A program made the position numbers and the translations under genes. Below, piece after piece: positions 10,801 through 19,653 of a DNA stretch of 64,000 nt; positions within the stretch are counted from its first letter, which is position 1; every line of letters starts with the position of its first letter. Under the pieces are notes generated by a model. The model saw nothing but the letters and a program-made list of their open reading frames with translations. It searched no databases and was not told the DNA's origin. Source of the stretch: Nemertoderma westbladi (lineage: Eukaryota; Xenacoelomorpha; Nemertodermatida; Nemertodermatidae); assembly GCA_032718475.1 (NCBI GenBank), contig JAUCBJ010006079.1, positions 1-64,000 of the forward strand, written 5' to 3'.

Positions 10801-11604
10801 TCAGAATCATTAGAGGGAGCCCAACGGCTCCTCAGCTCATTAGAACATGCTGCTTCTAGTGTTGGTCTTTTTATTAACTCCAGAAAGACCAAAATTCTGA
10901 CAGTTAACTTTGAAAGTCCTCAGCAAGTCTCTGATCGGATGAGCATAAGCTCAAAGGATGGTATGCTTGAGCATGTGGACGACTTCTGTTACCTGGGATC
11001 ATGGATCCGGAAGTCAGGTGAGGACCTTCGAATACGTAAGGGAAAGGCATGGGCAGCCTTGAATAGGCTTTCCAGGATTTGGAAGTCACCTAGAATTAAT
11101 CGGAAACTTAAGGTCCGATTATTTAGAGCAGCAGTAGTTCCAGTACTCCTCTACGGGAGTCCATGCTGGGCTCTAACTGCTGAGGACACCAAATCTCTGG
11201 ATGGCACATTCACAAGAATGCTACGCCGGGTTCATTGTGTCAAGTACAATGCACACATCTCCAACCAGACACTATATAACATTGGAGGTGTCTCATTGGT
11301 TCCCCCAAGCTTGACACTAGAACAAAATCGCCTCCGCTTTGCAGGACATTGCTTTCGCCGTGAGGACCAGCCAGTGCATAATCTTGTACTTTGGCAGCCT
11401 CATGGAGTGAATAAGCATGGTGGACAGCCCATGACTTTCTTGAGACGCATCTTAAAGGACACCGGCCTTAAAGATGCGGATGATCTAGCAAATGTCATGG
11501 GTGATAGGGAGTTGTGGCGGTGCAATTTTGTTGACAAGCCGGCACAGCATTCTTAAAAATGCAGCTGCAATGCAGCATGCCGATCCTAGTAGTAGTAGTA
11601 GTAG
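7833..11604 (+). mobile_element. Full-length RTE-like LINE with 31-bp target-site duplications
   Basis: Identical 31-bp direct repeats at 7802-7832 and 11605-11635 bound a 3772-bp element. It starts with a GGTCA tandem repeat, has a 5' UTR of about 430 bp, one ORF, a short 3' UTR and a TAG/AGT trinucleotide tail. Perfect duplications and an open reading frame mean the insertion is young. Truncated copies of the same family occur at 27625-27684, 31896-31966, 40491-40815, 50340-50918, 60056-60487 and 63702-64000. Confidence 0.93.
8260..11556 (+). CDS. LINE polyprotein: endonuclease plus reverse transcriptase (RTE-like), intact
   Basis: Single 1098-residue ORF of the LINE above. I start it at ATG 8260 (MANQGVVF), because the frame upstream begins only with TTG. 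Residues about 120-365 form an APE-type endonuclease (GVQEHR, LGDFNASL near 270, SSDHRL near 360) that would nick target DNA. Residues about 580-870 form the reverse transcriptase: YGSFRGISL near 655, FVDFFKAFDS near 730, GVLQGDTLAP near 785 and the catalytic FADD near 840. The C-terminal region (LRFAGHCFRRED) is conserved in this LINE type. All catalytic blocks are present and there is no stop, so the protein may be functional. It acts by target-primed reverse transcription of its own RNA. Clade placement as RTE-like is by motif style only. Confidence 0.9.
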   Translation: MANQGVVFAPRADSAKKHPPTPTMDYISNAEVRPLEASGITGHNRPHRRQLTPDRLPVSPPTGERAANNTLSPFPDDLSGPNPGSPGRPDCDGERDSGVGGYSHVPPRPTKPLVNLRQVTRLASVNTLTLGSPMRQGELTALADKLSLSAVGVQEHRMQTGQTDEVLIKDMGGGWRLALASADDSGNGGIGLLMNPTAHAALDKIDQISNRIIRCHFSCSGRLAKKFPKVVLIVCYSPTSVAPVEEVENFYHNLQAATDGVDQHAFLTFLGDFNASLHQSPTSPWVYSNSVNRNSVHLQDFISGNGLFSAGTQFKKRTGKLWTHSGPSGHKSQIDHILFRRKYRSSIQDCNAFTLRPFSSDHRLIVAKVRLSLRSSRTTKSALPRHDWSSLLQQPSVRSSFTLQLSNRYEALASDAADHCEGYTAFTEAVKLAAAETVPVYPRNRKRAPWTDNKIQKCRNDLHKAQKESRLKQTTAAKNAVKAASRSLNRQYSVNLQELINQQVDAINDSDDNRQSSQAWKSINLLTGRKSQPTTKVKAESPADRLNGWKAHFEKLLNNDRVLPDNFIEVKVSESVLPDIPIGNISFAEVKAAAKSIKTNRASGVDGVPPEVFKIPECLKLIYPIIVDMYRTTRVPQEMKTNKLVPVPKKGNLTLYGSFRGISLISIAAKLYNRILLNRIRDPIERLLRGNQNGFRKGRGTMEPILALRRIIEELSKKKDRHLAVIFVDFFKAFDSVSRSRMFSILSLYGIPDEIIAAIRSVYDGSTTFVSTVDGDTEPFEVLWGVLQGDTLAPFLFIIVVDYVLRMSLDHHNDDGVMITPPTGSRSRGNPAKYLTDLDFADDLGVLSESLEGAQRLLSSLEHAASSVGLFINSRKTKILTVNFESPQQVSDRMSISSKDGMLEHVDDFCYLGSWIRKSGEDLRIRKGKAWAALNRLSRIWKSPRINRKLKVRLFRAAVVPVLLYGSPCWALTAEDTKSLDGTFTRMLRRVHCVKYNAHISNQTLYNIGGVSLVPPSLTLEQNRLRFAGHCFRREDQPVHNLVLWQPHGVNKHGGQPMTFLRRILKDTGLKDADDLANVMGDRELWRCNFVDKPAQHS

Positions 11605-11635
11605 TATCTCGGAATAATAATAACATACTGTGTCT

Positions 11636-12446
11636 TGTCTTGAACATTCTCAAACCTTTTTGCTTAAAACGCGATAAGGATGTTAATTGCAAAAGCAGCG
11701 CATTCTTTGCAGTCATGTCCCTCCTATAATCCTCCTCCATTTCCTGCCTTGCAATAGGATCAGAAGTACAACCACCACCAATAAAGGACCTATGGTGCCT
11801 GTCGCAATTGATATGTTTGCGCAATACAACATTTGATCTGTTGTACAGTATGTAGCAATTTACTGTTTGTATTTGTACAGTACATATTTGTACCTTAGTT
11901 GCAATTGATTTATATAGCGTACTACTGAACTTTAGTTGGGCGGGAAATAGGGAGATTCAAATTGTATCTTTGCTTGTTGGTGTGGCAACGGCCAATTAGA
12001 AGTAAGAACTAAAACCGCCTGTTTTTGGGGATGATACCGGTAGTTGGTAGCCATTCCCTTTTTAGATATAACTGGAGAGAGACACGTGCAGAGTTGTGGT
12101 AATATTTCAGTATTTCTGCATAACCTTACTTGATTTACTTATTAAATATACTGGTACCCGGTAAAGAATAATTAATCCTTCTAATTCTTTGTTATTACTT
12201 GCAATGGGATGACAACTACGGTAATAATTACAAACTAGTAAACGTGAACTGAGTGGCAGGCGAGTTGTAATAAATACTGTAACAGGCCGGTACCTAAATA
12301 TCGGCCTCCGAGCAGCCGAGTGTGAATGTCTGACCGCCAGAACATGGTGCATTGGCCGGGAAACATAAATCCGTTGATGGTTTATCCTCTCGTTTCGGAA
12401 TTCCTACCACTCGGTTCGGTTGTTGGTTTTAAATGTAGGCATTCTG
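11636..12446. other. Stretch upstream of BEL/Pao gag; possible LTR/leader
   Basis: No supported gene. A minus-strand frame 11824-11640 has Cys/His residues, but I could not assign it. The part just before the gag start (about 11900-12446) would be expected to hold the LTR and primer-binding site of the element that follows; without a second LTR copy I cannot fix its ends. Confidence 0.35.
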
Positions 12447-15173
12447 ATGTCTGATATGTCTACCGGTACCAATTCTGTTGGCCTCGGGAAACGGCCTGGC
12501 GGTTCCAGTAAAACGGGAACCGGTAGAAGACCTACCATGTCGTCTGTTGCCAGCGGTGGTGTGCCTATGGGTACAGTGTCTACTGCCGCTGGTATGGCTC
12601 TGAGATTTGGGGCAGGAACAGCCCGGTCCGGTAGCATGGCACATGATTTGTCTGGTGAAGATGACGTTTCTGATGTAGGCCTATTGGAGGATACCGGTAC
12701 CGGAGATGATATTGATGGGCCCAATCCAAATGAAGTTGATCCGCAGGTTGCAAAAACTGTTCGTATGGTTCTAAAGCAGAAATTTACGAAGACTTTAAAT
12801 AGAATAAATGGTATGGTCGATGGATGTGGAAGTCGGACGAGTATTCGCACTTTGATGGGCTCACTGCGGGAGCTCCAAGGCGAATGTATAGCGGCCCATA
12901 TGTCATTCATTAGGTGTCTAGGTGTGGATATTGCTGAACGACCCGACCTTCAGCATTGGCTGGATGTTCTAAATGATGCAGTTGATTCCTGCAACCAACA
13001 GGCAAATGAATATTTTAATTCTAGACGAAATGATACTTCTTCCTCCGTGATGTCCAAGGTTGGATTGGGTTCTAGGGTTGGTTCTACGGCCTTGAGCGAT
13101 GTCATGGACTCAAGACATCGGCTTAGGGAGAATGAGCTCATCCTCCGCCAAACTCGGCGTCGTATTGGGTTTGAACGGGAATTACGGGGAAGGGAAGATA
13201 ATTTACGTGAAACCCAGCAACGTATTACAGAAACACGAGATATCCGTCGCCTTGAAGACAGGGTTGAACAGTCTAATCTTTCAGTTATCTTAGCGGAAGA
13301 AAATGATTGTGCGGATGGAATTCGAGAGCTGAACACGCGTCTAGTTGACTTCAATGGTAGTGATATGGAAGTAAATCCTGTGGCTGAATCTAGACCTGGC
13401 GACGGTGGCATACATGGCCAGCAGTCGTATGATATAATAGTAGAGGGTGATAAAGGTTTAAATAATGTGCATAATAATTTAAATGTATCAGTTATTGACA
13501 ATAACCCAGGCCAGAGTCAAATATTCACTAATAATAGGCCTAGTAGTTTTTTAAATGAATATGCACGTGTCTCTACAACTAGCTATGTACCATTTTCAGG
13601 TGCTAGCCCCAGTTATTATAGAAATAGCTGTAGTAATATTAATTCTGTGCAATGTGTTACTGTACCAACAGTCTCGTGGTGTGTCACTGCACCAACATTT
13701 CACCCATCCCAGCTGCCTGTTAGTCCTCTGATAGATTTTGAGACACCTCAAAATATGGGGGGTGGGTATTTGCAGGCCCCTGTGACCTTTAGTGGGTTAC
13801 AAAATGGACCGGCCATTGGGTTACAAAATGGGCCGGCCATTGGGTTACAAAATGGGCCGGCCATTGGGTTACAAAATGGGCCGGCCATTGGGTTACAAAA
13901 TGGGCCGGCCATTGGGTTACAAAATGGGCCGGCCATTGGGTTACAAAATAGACCAGCCTTTGAGGTACGAAACAGACCAAATGTAAATGAAATTAAATTT
14001 CAAGGTAATGCTTCAGGCACTCCAAAATTATTCCATGATAATTGGATTGATGGGGTCAATGACCTCCAAGGTGTTAATCCACCTACTCTTAATTTGGGAC
14101 CTCAAGTGGGTACACCACTGATTCCCCAATATTTGTCTCAAATAAAAATTGAGCCATTTGATGGGTCACCCACCAAATGGCCAGGATTCATTTCCACATT
14201 TCATGCTTTAGTTCATGAACAAGTCTCCTCCACTCCGATCCGATTGGCCTTACTTAGAAACCTACTTTCTGCAGATGTCCGAGATAGTATAGCCGGCTTG
14301 CTGGATGATCCCGATTTATATGTTGAGGCTTTGAAAGAGCTCCGACGCATATATGGGGACCGTCATTTGGTTGGCAGTGAGTGTGTCAACCAAATAAACC
14401 GTATTCCATCTGTTAGGGATGGTGACACTGAGTCATTAAAAACATTTTCGTTGAAACTTAACAGTGTGGTGGCTGTGTTAGAAAAATGTGGTTATACCTC
14501 AGATATGTATGCTTGTACAAATGTGTCTAATTTAGTTCAGAAATTGCCTCCAAAATTAAGAGAATCTTGGGGGAATGTGGTAATTAAAATGAGACCAGAA
14601 GTTCCATCTATGAAAGACATCAGTGTGTGGGTTAATAACAAGGTGTTAGCAGGTCGTATGGTGAAGTCAGTGCCAAATGTTGACAAGTCAAGTCATGGTA
14701 AGTCACCTGCATTAACATCCAATAAGGTTAATACGGAAAAACTAAGACCACCACCACCTGAGTTTACTCCAACAATTTGTACAACCTCAGTAACCTCTAA
14801 GGATACCGATAAGTCCAAGTTAAGTAAATCAGGTTCAAGCAGTATAGTCAACCATTTCAATAACAATCAAGGTAGGTCCAGTGAACATAATTGTTGTATT
14901 TGTAATGGTTCACACTCAGTGCCTAACTGTAATGAGTTTAAGTCTAAACCCCTTGATGAGCGCCCTAATCTAGTTAAAGATAATAATCTTTGTTTTGGTT
15001 GTTTACGTCATGGACATAGGGTATCAGAGTGCTCTGTCAAAGATCCTTGTCATGTTGCAGGTTGTAAGAAACGGCACCATATGCTTTTGCATGGTGCCCC
15101 TAAGATGTTTTCTAGTGATAGGTCGTCATGGAAACGAAACACCAAACATAAACATGTAAACAGTTTAGTTTAG
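12447..15173 (+). CDS. BEL/Pao retrotransposon Gag
   Basis: Gag of a BEL/Pao-type LTR retrotransposon, which packages element RNA in cytoplasmic particles. ATG at 12447 (MSDMSTG) is chosen; upstream only a TTG is in frame. Order: Ser/Gly-rich N-terminus, a helical region with charged coiled-coil-like sequence (13120-13330), a low-complexity Asn-rich part, six tandem LQNGPAIG octapeptides (13797-13945), then the DUF1759-type core (IKIEPFDGSPTKWPGF at about 14140) and C-terminal zinc knuckles (CCICNGSH, CFGCLRHGHRVSEC, then CHVAGC with HH). It ends at TAG 15171-15173 with pol following in the same frame. Confidence 0.88.
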   Translation: MSDMSTGTNSVGLGKRPGGSSKTGTGRRPTMSSVASGGVPMGTVSTAAGMALRFGAGTARSGSMAHDLSGEDDVSDVGLLEDTGTGDDIDGPNPNEVDPQVAKTVRMVLKQKFTKTLNRINGMVDGCGSRTSIRTLMGSLRELQGECIAAHMSFIRCLGVDIAERPDLQHWLDVLNDAVDSCNQQANEYFNSRRNDTSSSVMSKVGLGSRVGSTALSDVMDSRHRLRENELILRQTRRRIGFERELRGREDNLRETQQRITETRDIRRLEDRVEQSNLSVILAEENDCADGIRELNTRLVDFNGSDMEVNPVAESRPGDGGIHGQQSYDIIVEGDKGLNNVHNNLNVSVIDNNPGQSQIFTNNRPSSFLNEYARVSTTSYVPFSGASPSYYRNSCSNINSVQCVTVPTVSWCVTAPTFHPSQLPVSPLIDFETPQNMGGGYLQAPVTFSGLQNGPAIGLQNGPAIGLQNGPAIGLQNGPAIGLQNGPAIGLQNGPAIGLQNRPAFEVRNRPNVNEIKFQGNASGTPKLFHDNWIDGVNDLQGVNPPTLNLGPQVGTPLIPQYLSQIKIEPFDGSPTKWPGFISTFHALVHEQVSSTPIRLALLRNLLSADVRDSIAGLLDDPDLYVEALKELRRIYGDRHLVGSECVNQINRIPSVRDGDTESLKTFSLKLNSVVAVLEKCGYTSDMYACTNVSNLVQKLPPKLRESWGNVVIKMRPEVPSMKDISVWVNNKVLAGRMVKSVPNVDKSSHGKSPALTSNKVNTEKLRPPPPEFTPTICTTSVTSKDTDKSKLSKSGSSSIVNHFNNNQGRSSEHNCCICNGSHSVPNCNEFKSKPLDERPNLVKDNNLCFGCLRHGHRVSECSVKDPCHVAGCKKRHHMLLHGAPKMFSSDRSSWKRNTKHKHVNSLV
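13793..13948 (+). repeat. 24-bp tandem repeat in gag (6 units)
   Basis: Six near-identical 24-bp units containing 'tgggccggccattgggtt' encode LQNGPAIG in gag. The reverse strand is also open across the array, which is a repeat artefact. Near identity points to recent expansion or gene conversion. Confidence 0.9.
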
Positions 15174-16870
15174 GGTTTGAAGGTTGTTACACTACAGTAT
15201 GTTCCTCTACGAATGACCACCCCTTCAGGTAGGTCAGTGCTGACATATGCTTTGTTAGATGATGGGGCTGAAACTTCTTTGATAAGTGCGAGACTTGCTG
15301 GTGCCCTTGCTATGAAGGGTAAGAAGGGTTACTTACGTCTGGGGACAATTGGGTGTAAGGGCCGCAGAATACCATCTTCAACTGTTAACTTTAGTGTTTC
15401 AGCTATTGATAGTGATGTAGAGTTTTCAATTCCTGAAGCTTGGGTTTATCCTGGATTGAATATTCCTCAACAGTACTTAGATTGGCCAAACCTGAAACAT
15501 AACTGGGAGCATCTTGAAGACTTAGAACTACCAGTTATTGATACATCCAAGGTTGAAATTATCCTTGGCGCTGATGTGTTTGATGTTATACGCCAACTTG
15601 ATTACCGTTCTGGTCCCCCAGATACTCCACAGGCAGTGTTGACAAACTTTGGTTGGACATGTGTGTCTTCATTCACATATCCAGGTTCTGCATCACCCTT
15701 GAAGACAGATAGTGCTCCTCATGTTATGCATGTAAATATTTCAAATGGACAACCACATTGTAGTGCACATCGCGAACTTATGCCTGACCCAGACCAGTAT
15801 CTTCATGAACTTGTTGCAGACTTTTTGAGAACTGACTCATTTGGAGTTTGTCCTTGTAAGAATTTGCCAATGTCAGAGGCTGATATGAAGACTCTTGAGA
15901 TACTTAATAGGGAAACCATAAACATAGGCAATCGCTATCAAACAGGCCTTCCATGGCACTCCACTGAGGCTAAGCTCCCGGATAACTACAATATGGCTTT
16001 GAGGCGGTTGATGTCAACTGAGAAGCGATTGGCTCATAACCCAGACCTTGGAAAGGCATATGAGAAGCGTATTGAAGGTTATGTTGAGAAAGGCTTTGCA
16101 GTGAAGATTGATTCTGATGATGTTGGTCCTGAAGGTAGGACATGGTATCTTCCACATCATCCTGTGTTACATCCTCACAAGCCTGGCAATGTACGCGTTG
16201 TATTTGATGCATCTTCTCGGCATAATGGTAGATCTCTCAATGATTGTCTGTATCGTGGTCCTGTTTTCTTAGTAAGCCTTGTTGGTCTTTTACTTCGCTT
16301 ACGTGAAGGGAAAATAGCAATTTCTGGGGACATTACAGCTATGTTCCACCAAGTTAGACTTCAGCGATGTGACCAAGATGTACAACGTTTTCTTTGGGGA
16401 GGTTTGGATCGAAAGGGTCCCCCCAGTACATACAAAATGGTCGTTGAAAACTTTGGTGTCATCTCATCTCCAGCGTCTTGCACCGGACAGCAGAGGATAA
16501 TTCTAGTAAATTCCCTGTAGCTGCTGCCAAGGTCTCTGGAAGCTTCTATGTAGATAACTATCTAGACTCATTTGACACTGAGCAGGAAGCTATAGATATT
16601 ATGAAAGACATGACTGACTTAATTGCTTTAGGAGGTTTTGAACTTGGACAATGGATGTCAAACTCAAAGACTGCTCTTTCAGCTGTTCCGTCTGAAAGTT
16701 TGGCAAAACCATCATTAAATCTTGACTTGGATGACTTACCTATAGACAGGGCCTTGGGAGTAAAATGGAATTGTTCCACAGACTATCAGGAGAAGATATG
16801 CGGTTATGGCTGATCATTGAGGTGAAGCGGCGCCTTGCAGGTTCAACTTCACTGGGCATTCTGTCATGAG
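15174..16870 (+). pseudogene. BEL/Pao Pol: aspartic protease and reverse transcriptase, 3'-truncated
   Basis: Continues in the gag frame after one TAG. Residues about 25-40 carry the protease motif LLDDGAETSLI (BEL-type DUF1758). The RT begins near WYLPHHPVL, VRVVFDASS and ISGDITAMFHQV at about 16170-16360. A frameshift near 16490 moves the rest to another frame, where FYVDNYLDSF (catalytic YVDN-type box) sits at about 16540-16570. Coding similarity stops near 16868, where a minus-strand LINE ORF1 begins. RNase H and integrase are absent, so the copy is dead. Confidence 0.85.
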
Positions 16871-16879
16871 TTACTCGTA

Positions 16880-17790
16880 TGCCTTCTCCATGGAACTAGT
16901 AGGATAGATAAATACTAACTTGTCATTATTGAGGGAGTGCAGTATACGCCACTTATCCGATTCTGAGTTAAGTGTTACGATCAGTTTCTCCCCAAACCCA
17001 CATGGTTGGTTGTTAATAAACTTGCGTATACGTCTAGTGAATCTGAAAGGGATATGTTGGCATCCTAGCTCAGATATTGTTTTTTCTACAACAGATTTGT
17101 CAAAGTCGGATCTTTTCTTAGGGTCTTCATCACAACTGACATAACAATGTTATTTTTTTTTCTTTCACGTAGCTTTATGAGGTCAGACTCAGTTTGGCGA
17201 TTGTTCATTGGGGAACTGTCACTTGGGGTAGGTCGATTATGTCGGTGCCCACCCTTCTTAACAGCCATCAACCAGGGTGTATCGACATCTACATCAGTCT
17301 CCCCTGGATTAGAAGATGTGAAGTTGGATAATGTGGAACTAACCTTGGAGATCTCAGACATGATTGTGGTTGTTTGATCCTTAATGAGAACTTTAATACG
17401 TTGGACAATGTCTTCAGATGTGTTGTCATCTAAAGACAATGCACTCGCATTTACATTGGGTTTCAGGTTTGTTGAGCTGTCAGGACATAACACAGTGAAG
17501 TTGGATAAATATTTTCGTACCACTTCAAATTCTGCCGCCGTTATTCCCTTGCAGATGCATTTATGATGTGCCCATTTGTCACACCCATCACAACCAAATA
17601 CCCTTTCGTCATTGTTGTTTATGTTGCGTGGGCACACAAAACACTTTAGATCTCCTTGTGTTTGGGATTGATTAGATGGTGGTGATCGACGTTGGATTGA
17701 AGAGACACCTGTAGATGAAAGTCTTCCACTTGGGACACCATTGGCAGTATTAGGGCCAATATTAGCCACAGAGCCTCTTCGGGAAGACAT
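16880..17790 (-). pseudogene. CR1-like LINE ORF1 with PHD finger and RRM-like domain
   Basis: ATG at 17790 (MSSRRGS). A PHD-type zinc finger (CFVC, CDGCDKWAHHKC) occupies about residues 50-85, then an acidic linker and ERKKNNIVM, the usual start of an ORF1p RNA-binding domain. The frame as written ends at 17086, but a one-base shift near 17135 continues into DEDPKKRSDFDKSVV and an RRM-like stretch ending near 16890. ORF1 proteins bind LINE RNA. No ORF2 follows downstream, as the BEL/Pao truncation is there. The frameshift makes it a pseudogene. Confidence 0.75.
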
Positions 17791-17956
17791 TTCCTTTATA
17801 TATCAATAGCATTCCCAATAAAATATCAATCAGTGATATTTAAAACTAGTTTATTCTTTTGATATGCACTACACAGAAGAATTAACAACATATATATATA
17901 TAAAATATTATTATAAAATCAGCAATTAGGAGCGAGGTAATGGTAGGCCTACCGGT

Positions 17957-18196
17957 TGTGACAGTATTACCGGTACCGTATTACCTTCATCTGACTGTGT
18001 ACTGAATGTGTCTGCTTATGCCGTGCCAACTGCCTGACTGTATTCTGGTATTGTTGTACTGGCTATATATATATATATATATCTGACCCAAATATTGCAA
18101 GCATTATTATATTGATATCAGGATGTTGATGATATATTGGTGACATCTATTTTTTGTTGATTATTGCCTTTTATTGATTTCGGACTTAGATTTGCA
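17957..18196 (+). repeat. 5' LTR (partial) of BEL/Pao element 2
   Basis: Nearly identical to 24125-24365, the 3' part of the right LTR: same 'accgtattacctt' block, 'tgccgtgccaactgcctgac', TA-repeat and 'ggacttagatttgca' end. The first 85 bp or so of the LTR are missing or too diverged. It is followed by an untranslated leader to 18757. Confidence 0.8.
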
Positions 18197-18757
18197 TACA
18201 CTTCGAACCGACAAAAGAACTCCCAGCTATGAAGGATTCAGACAGGATACCAAGGTAAAACTGTAAGATTCTACATCTTGTTAACAATCTAACTACAAAC
18301 TAGGCAGCTAGGCTTAAGTGCTGATGCCGAACCGATTTATTTTATAAATTAGCCTACCAGTACTGACAACTGATTGGCCTATGATGTGATGGTGTCATCG
18401 TCCTGTCACCTGACGTTAGGGTTTAGCCTATCCGCCTATGATGAATTTTATTCAACATCTCACCCAACTGCCAAATGCCTTTTATTACTGCTGATCCAAT
18501 TATCAGATTATTCTGCATTGGCAGATTTGTACGAATTAAATTACCCTAGCAGCCTACTAGAGTGCCTACCCAGCAAACCACGTACATGCTGACATGCACT
18601 CAGTGCCGGCGTTAGGCATGCACTATATTTATTTCTGTATTTGGGGTTTCTGCCTATTTGAATTCAATCATTACTGCATTATAACCGGTAGGCCTACCCC
18701 AACCACAACTACATTATTCTATTGGCAACTTACTGACTTAATTTGTTTAACAAAATT
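18197..18757 (+). other. Leader of BEL/Pao element 2
   Basis: Untranslated stretch between the 5' LTR and the gag ATG. A primer-binding site should lie just after 18196 (TACACTTCGAACC), but I cannot match it to a tRNA by eye. Confidence 0.4.
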
Positions 18758-19617
18758 ATGGATGACAAAGAAGAAATAGGCCTAGATACCCATTCAATAG
18801 ACGAACTAAAGGCATTTCGTACTACTGCACATAGACGTGCCACCCAGTTAATGAATGATCTCCGTGCTATACGTAACCTTGGTGAGAATGCAGATTCTGA
18901 TGATCTAGCTTACAAAATTTCATGTTTAGAAATACAGGGTCGATAACTGAATGAAATTGATTCCAAGTTGTTAGATGGTGGTGTAGCTGATGACAGTTCA
19001 TATCACCATGATATGGAGGAATTAATTTTTAAATCTAATCGTCTTTTGACACGATTAGACCGATTTCATGATAACAATAGCAGTATTCACTCAGTATCAT
19101 CAGATTCTAAAGAACCCCCTAGTATATATTGGCTGCCAAAAATACAAGTTCCGAAATTTAATGGTGACTTTACGGAATGGCGACCCTACTGGGACCAGTT
19201 TATTGCTCTTATTAATGCTCTTACCAGATATTAAAAAAATTGTACATCTTCGCCATTCCTTGGTTGGTGATGCCAAAGATGCACTATTTAGGCCTATCTG
19301 CCTCTGCCCAAAATTACCAAACTGCTGTTGATTTATTGAAACGCAGATATGGGAATCCTCACTTATTAATAGGCCTTTATTCATCCCGTATTTGTAACCT
19401 ACCCATAATAACTGATGGAAATGTAAGTTTATTTAGAAAAACTGTAGACTTATTCCAAGGTGCTCTCAGGGAAATCCAGTCATTGGACTGTGAACTCCAA
19501 CCATCAGATGCAACTGATGTTGTCATATCCCCTAAGCCAAACGATCTTACCTCCTTGTTATTGGTCCCATTATTGTTACAAAAACTTCCACCTGAAGTTG
19601 TATTAGAATGGAACTGA
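18758..19617 (+). pseudogene. BEL/Pao element 2 Gag, N-terminal and core parts, broken
   Basis: ATG at 18758 (MDDKEEIGLD). An in-frame TAA at 18944 breaks the helical N-terminal part. The DUF1759-like core follows (LPKIQVPKFNGDFTEWRPYW at about 19130), then a stop at 19232 and a frame change; the rest reads through YQTAVDLLKRRYGNPHLL to 19617. The domain order matches BEL/Pao gag, and at least three lesions make it non-functional. Confidence 0.85.
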
Positions 19618-19653
19618 TCCCATGTAATCGACCGGTTTGACCTTTCCAAATTA

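Noticed and set aside
11640-11824. Minus-strand frame with Cys/His residues next to the RTE-like LINE
   Set aside because: Short, runs into the LINE tail and duplication, and no family could be recognised.
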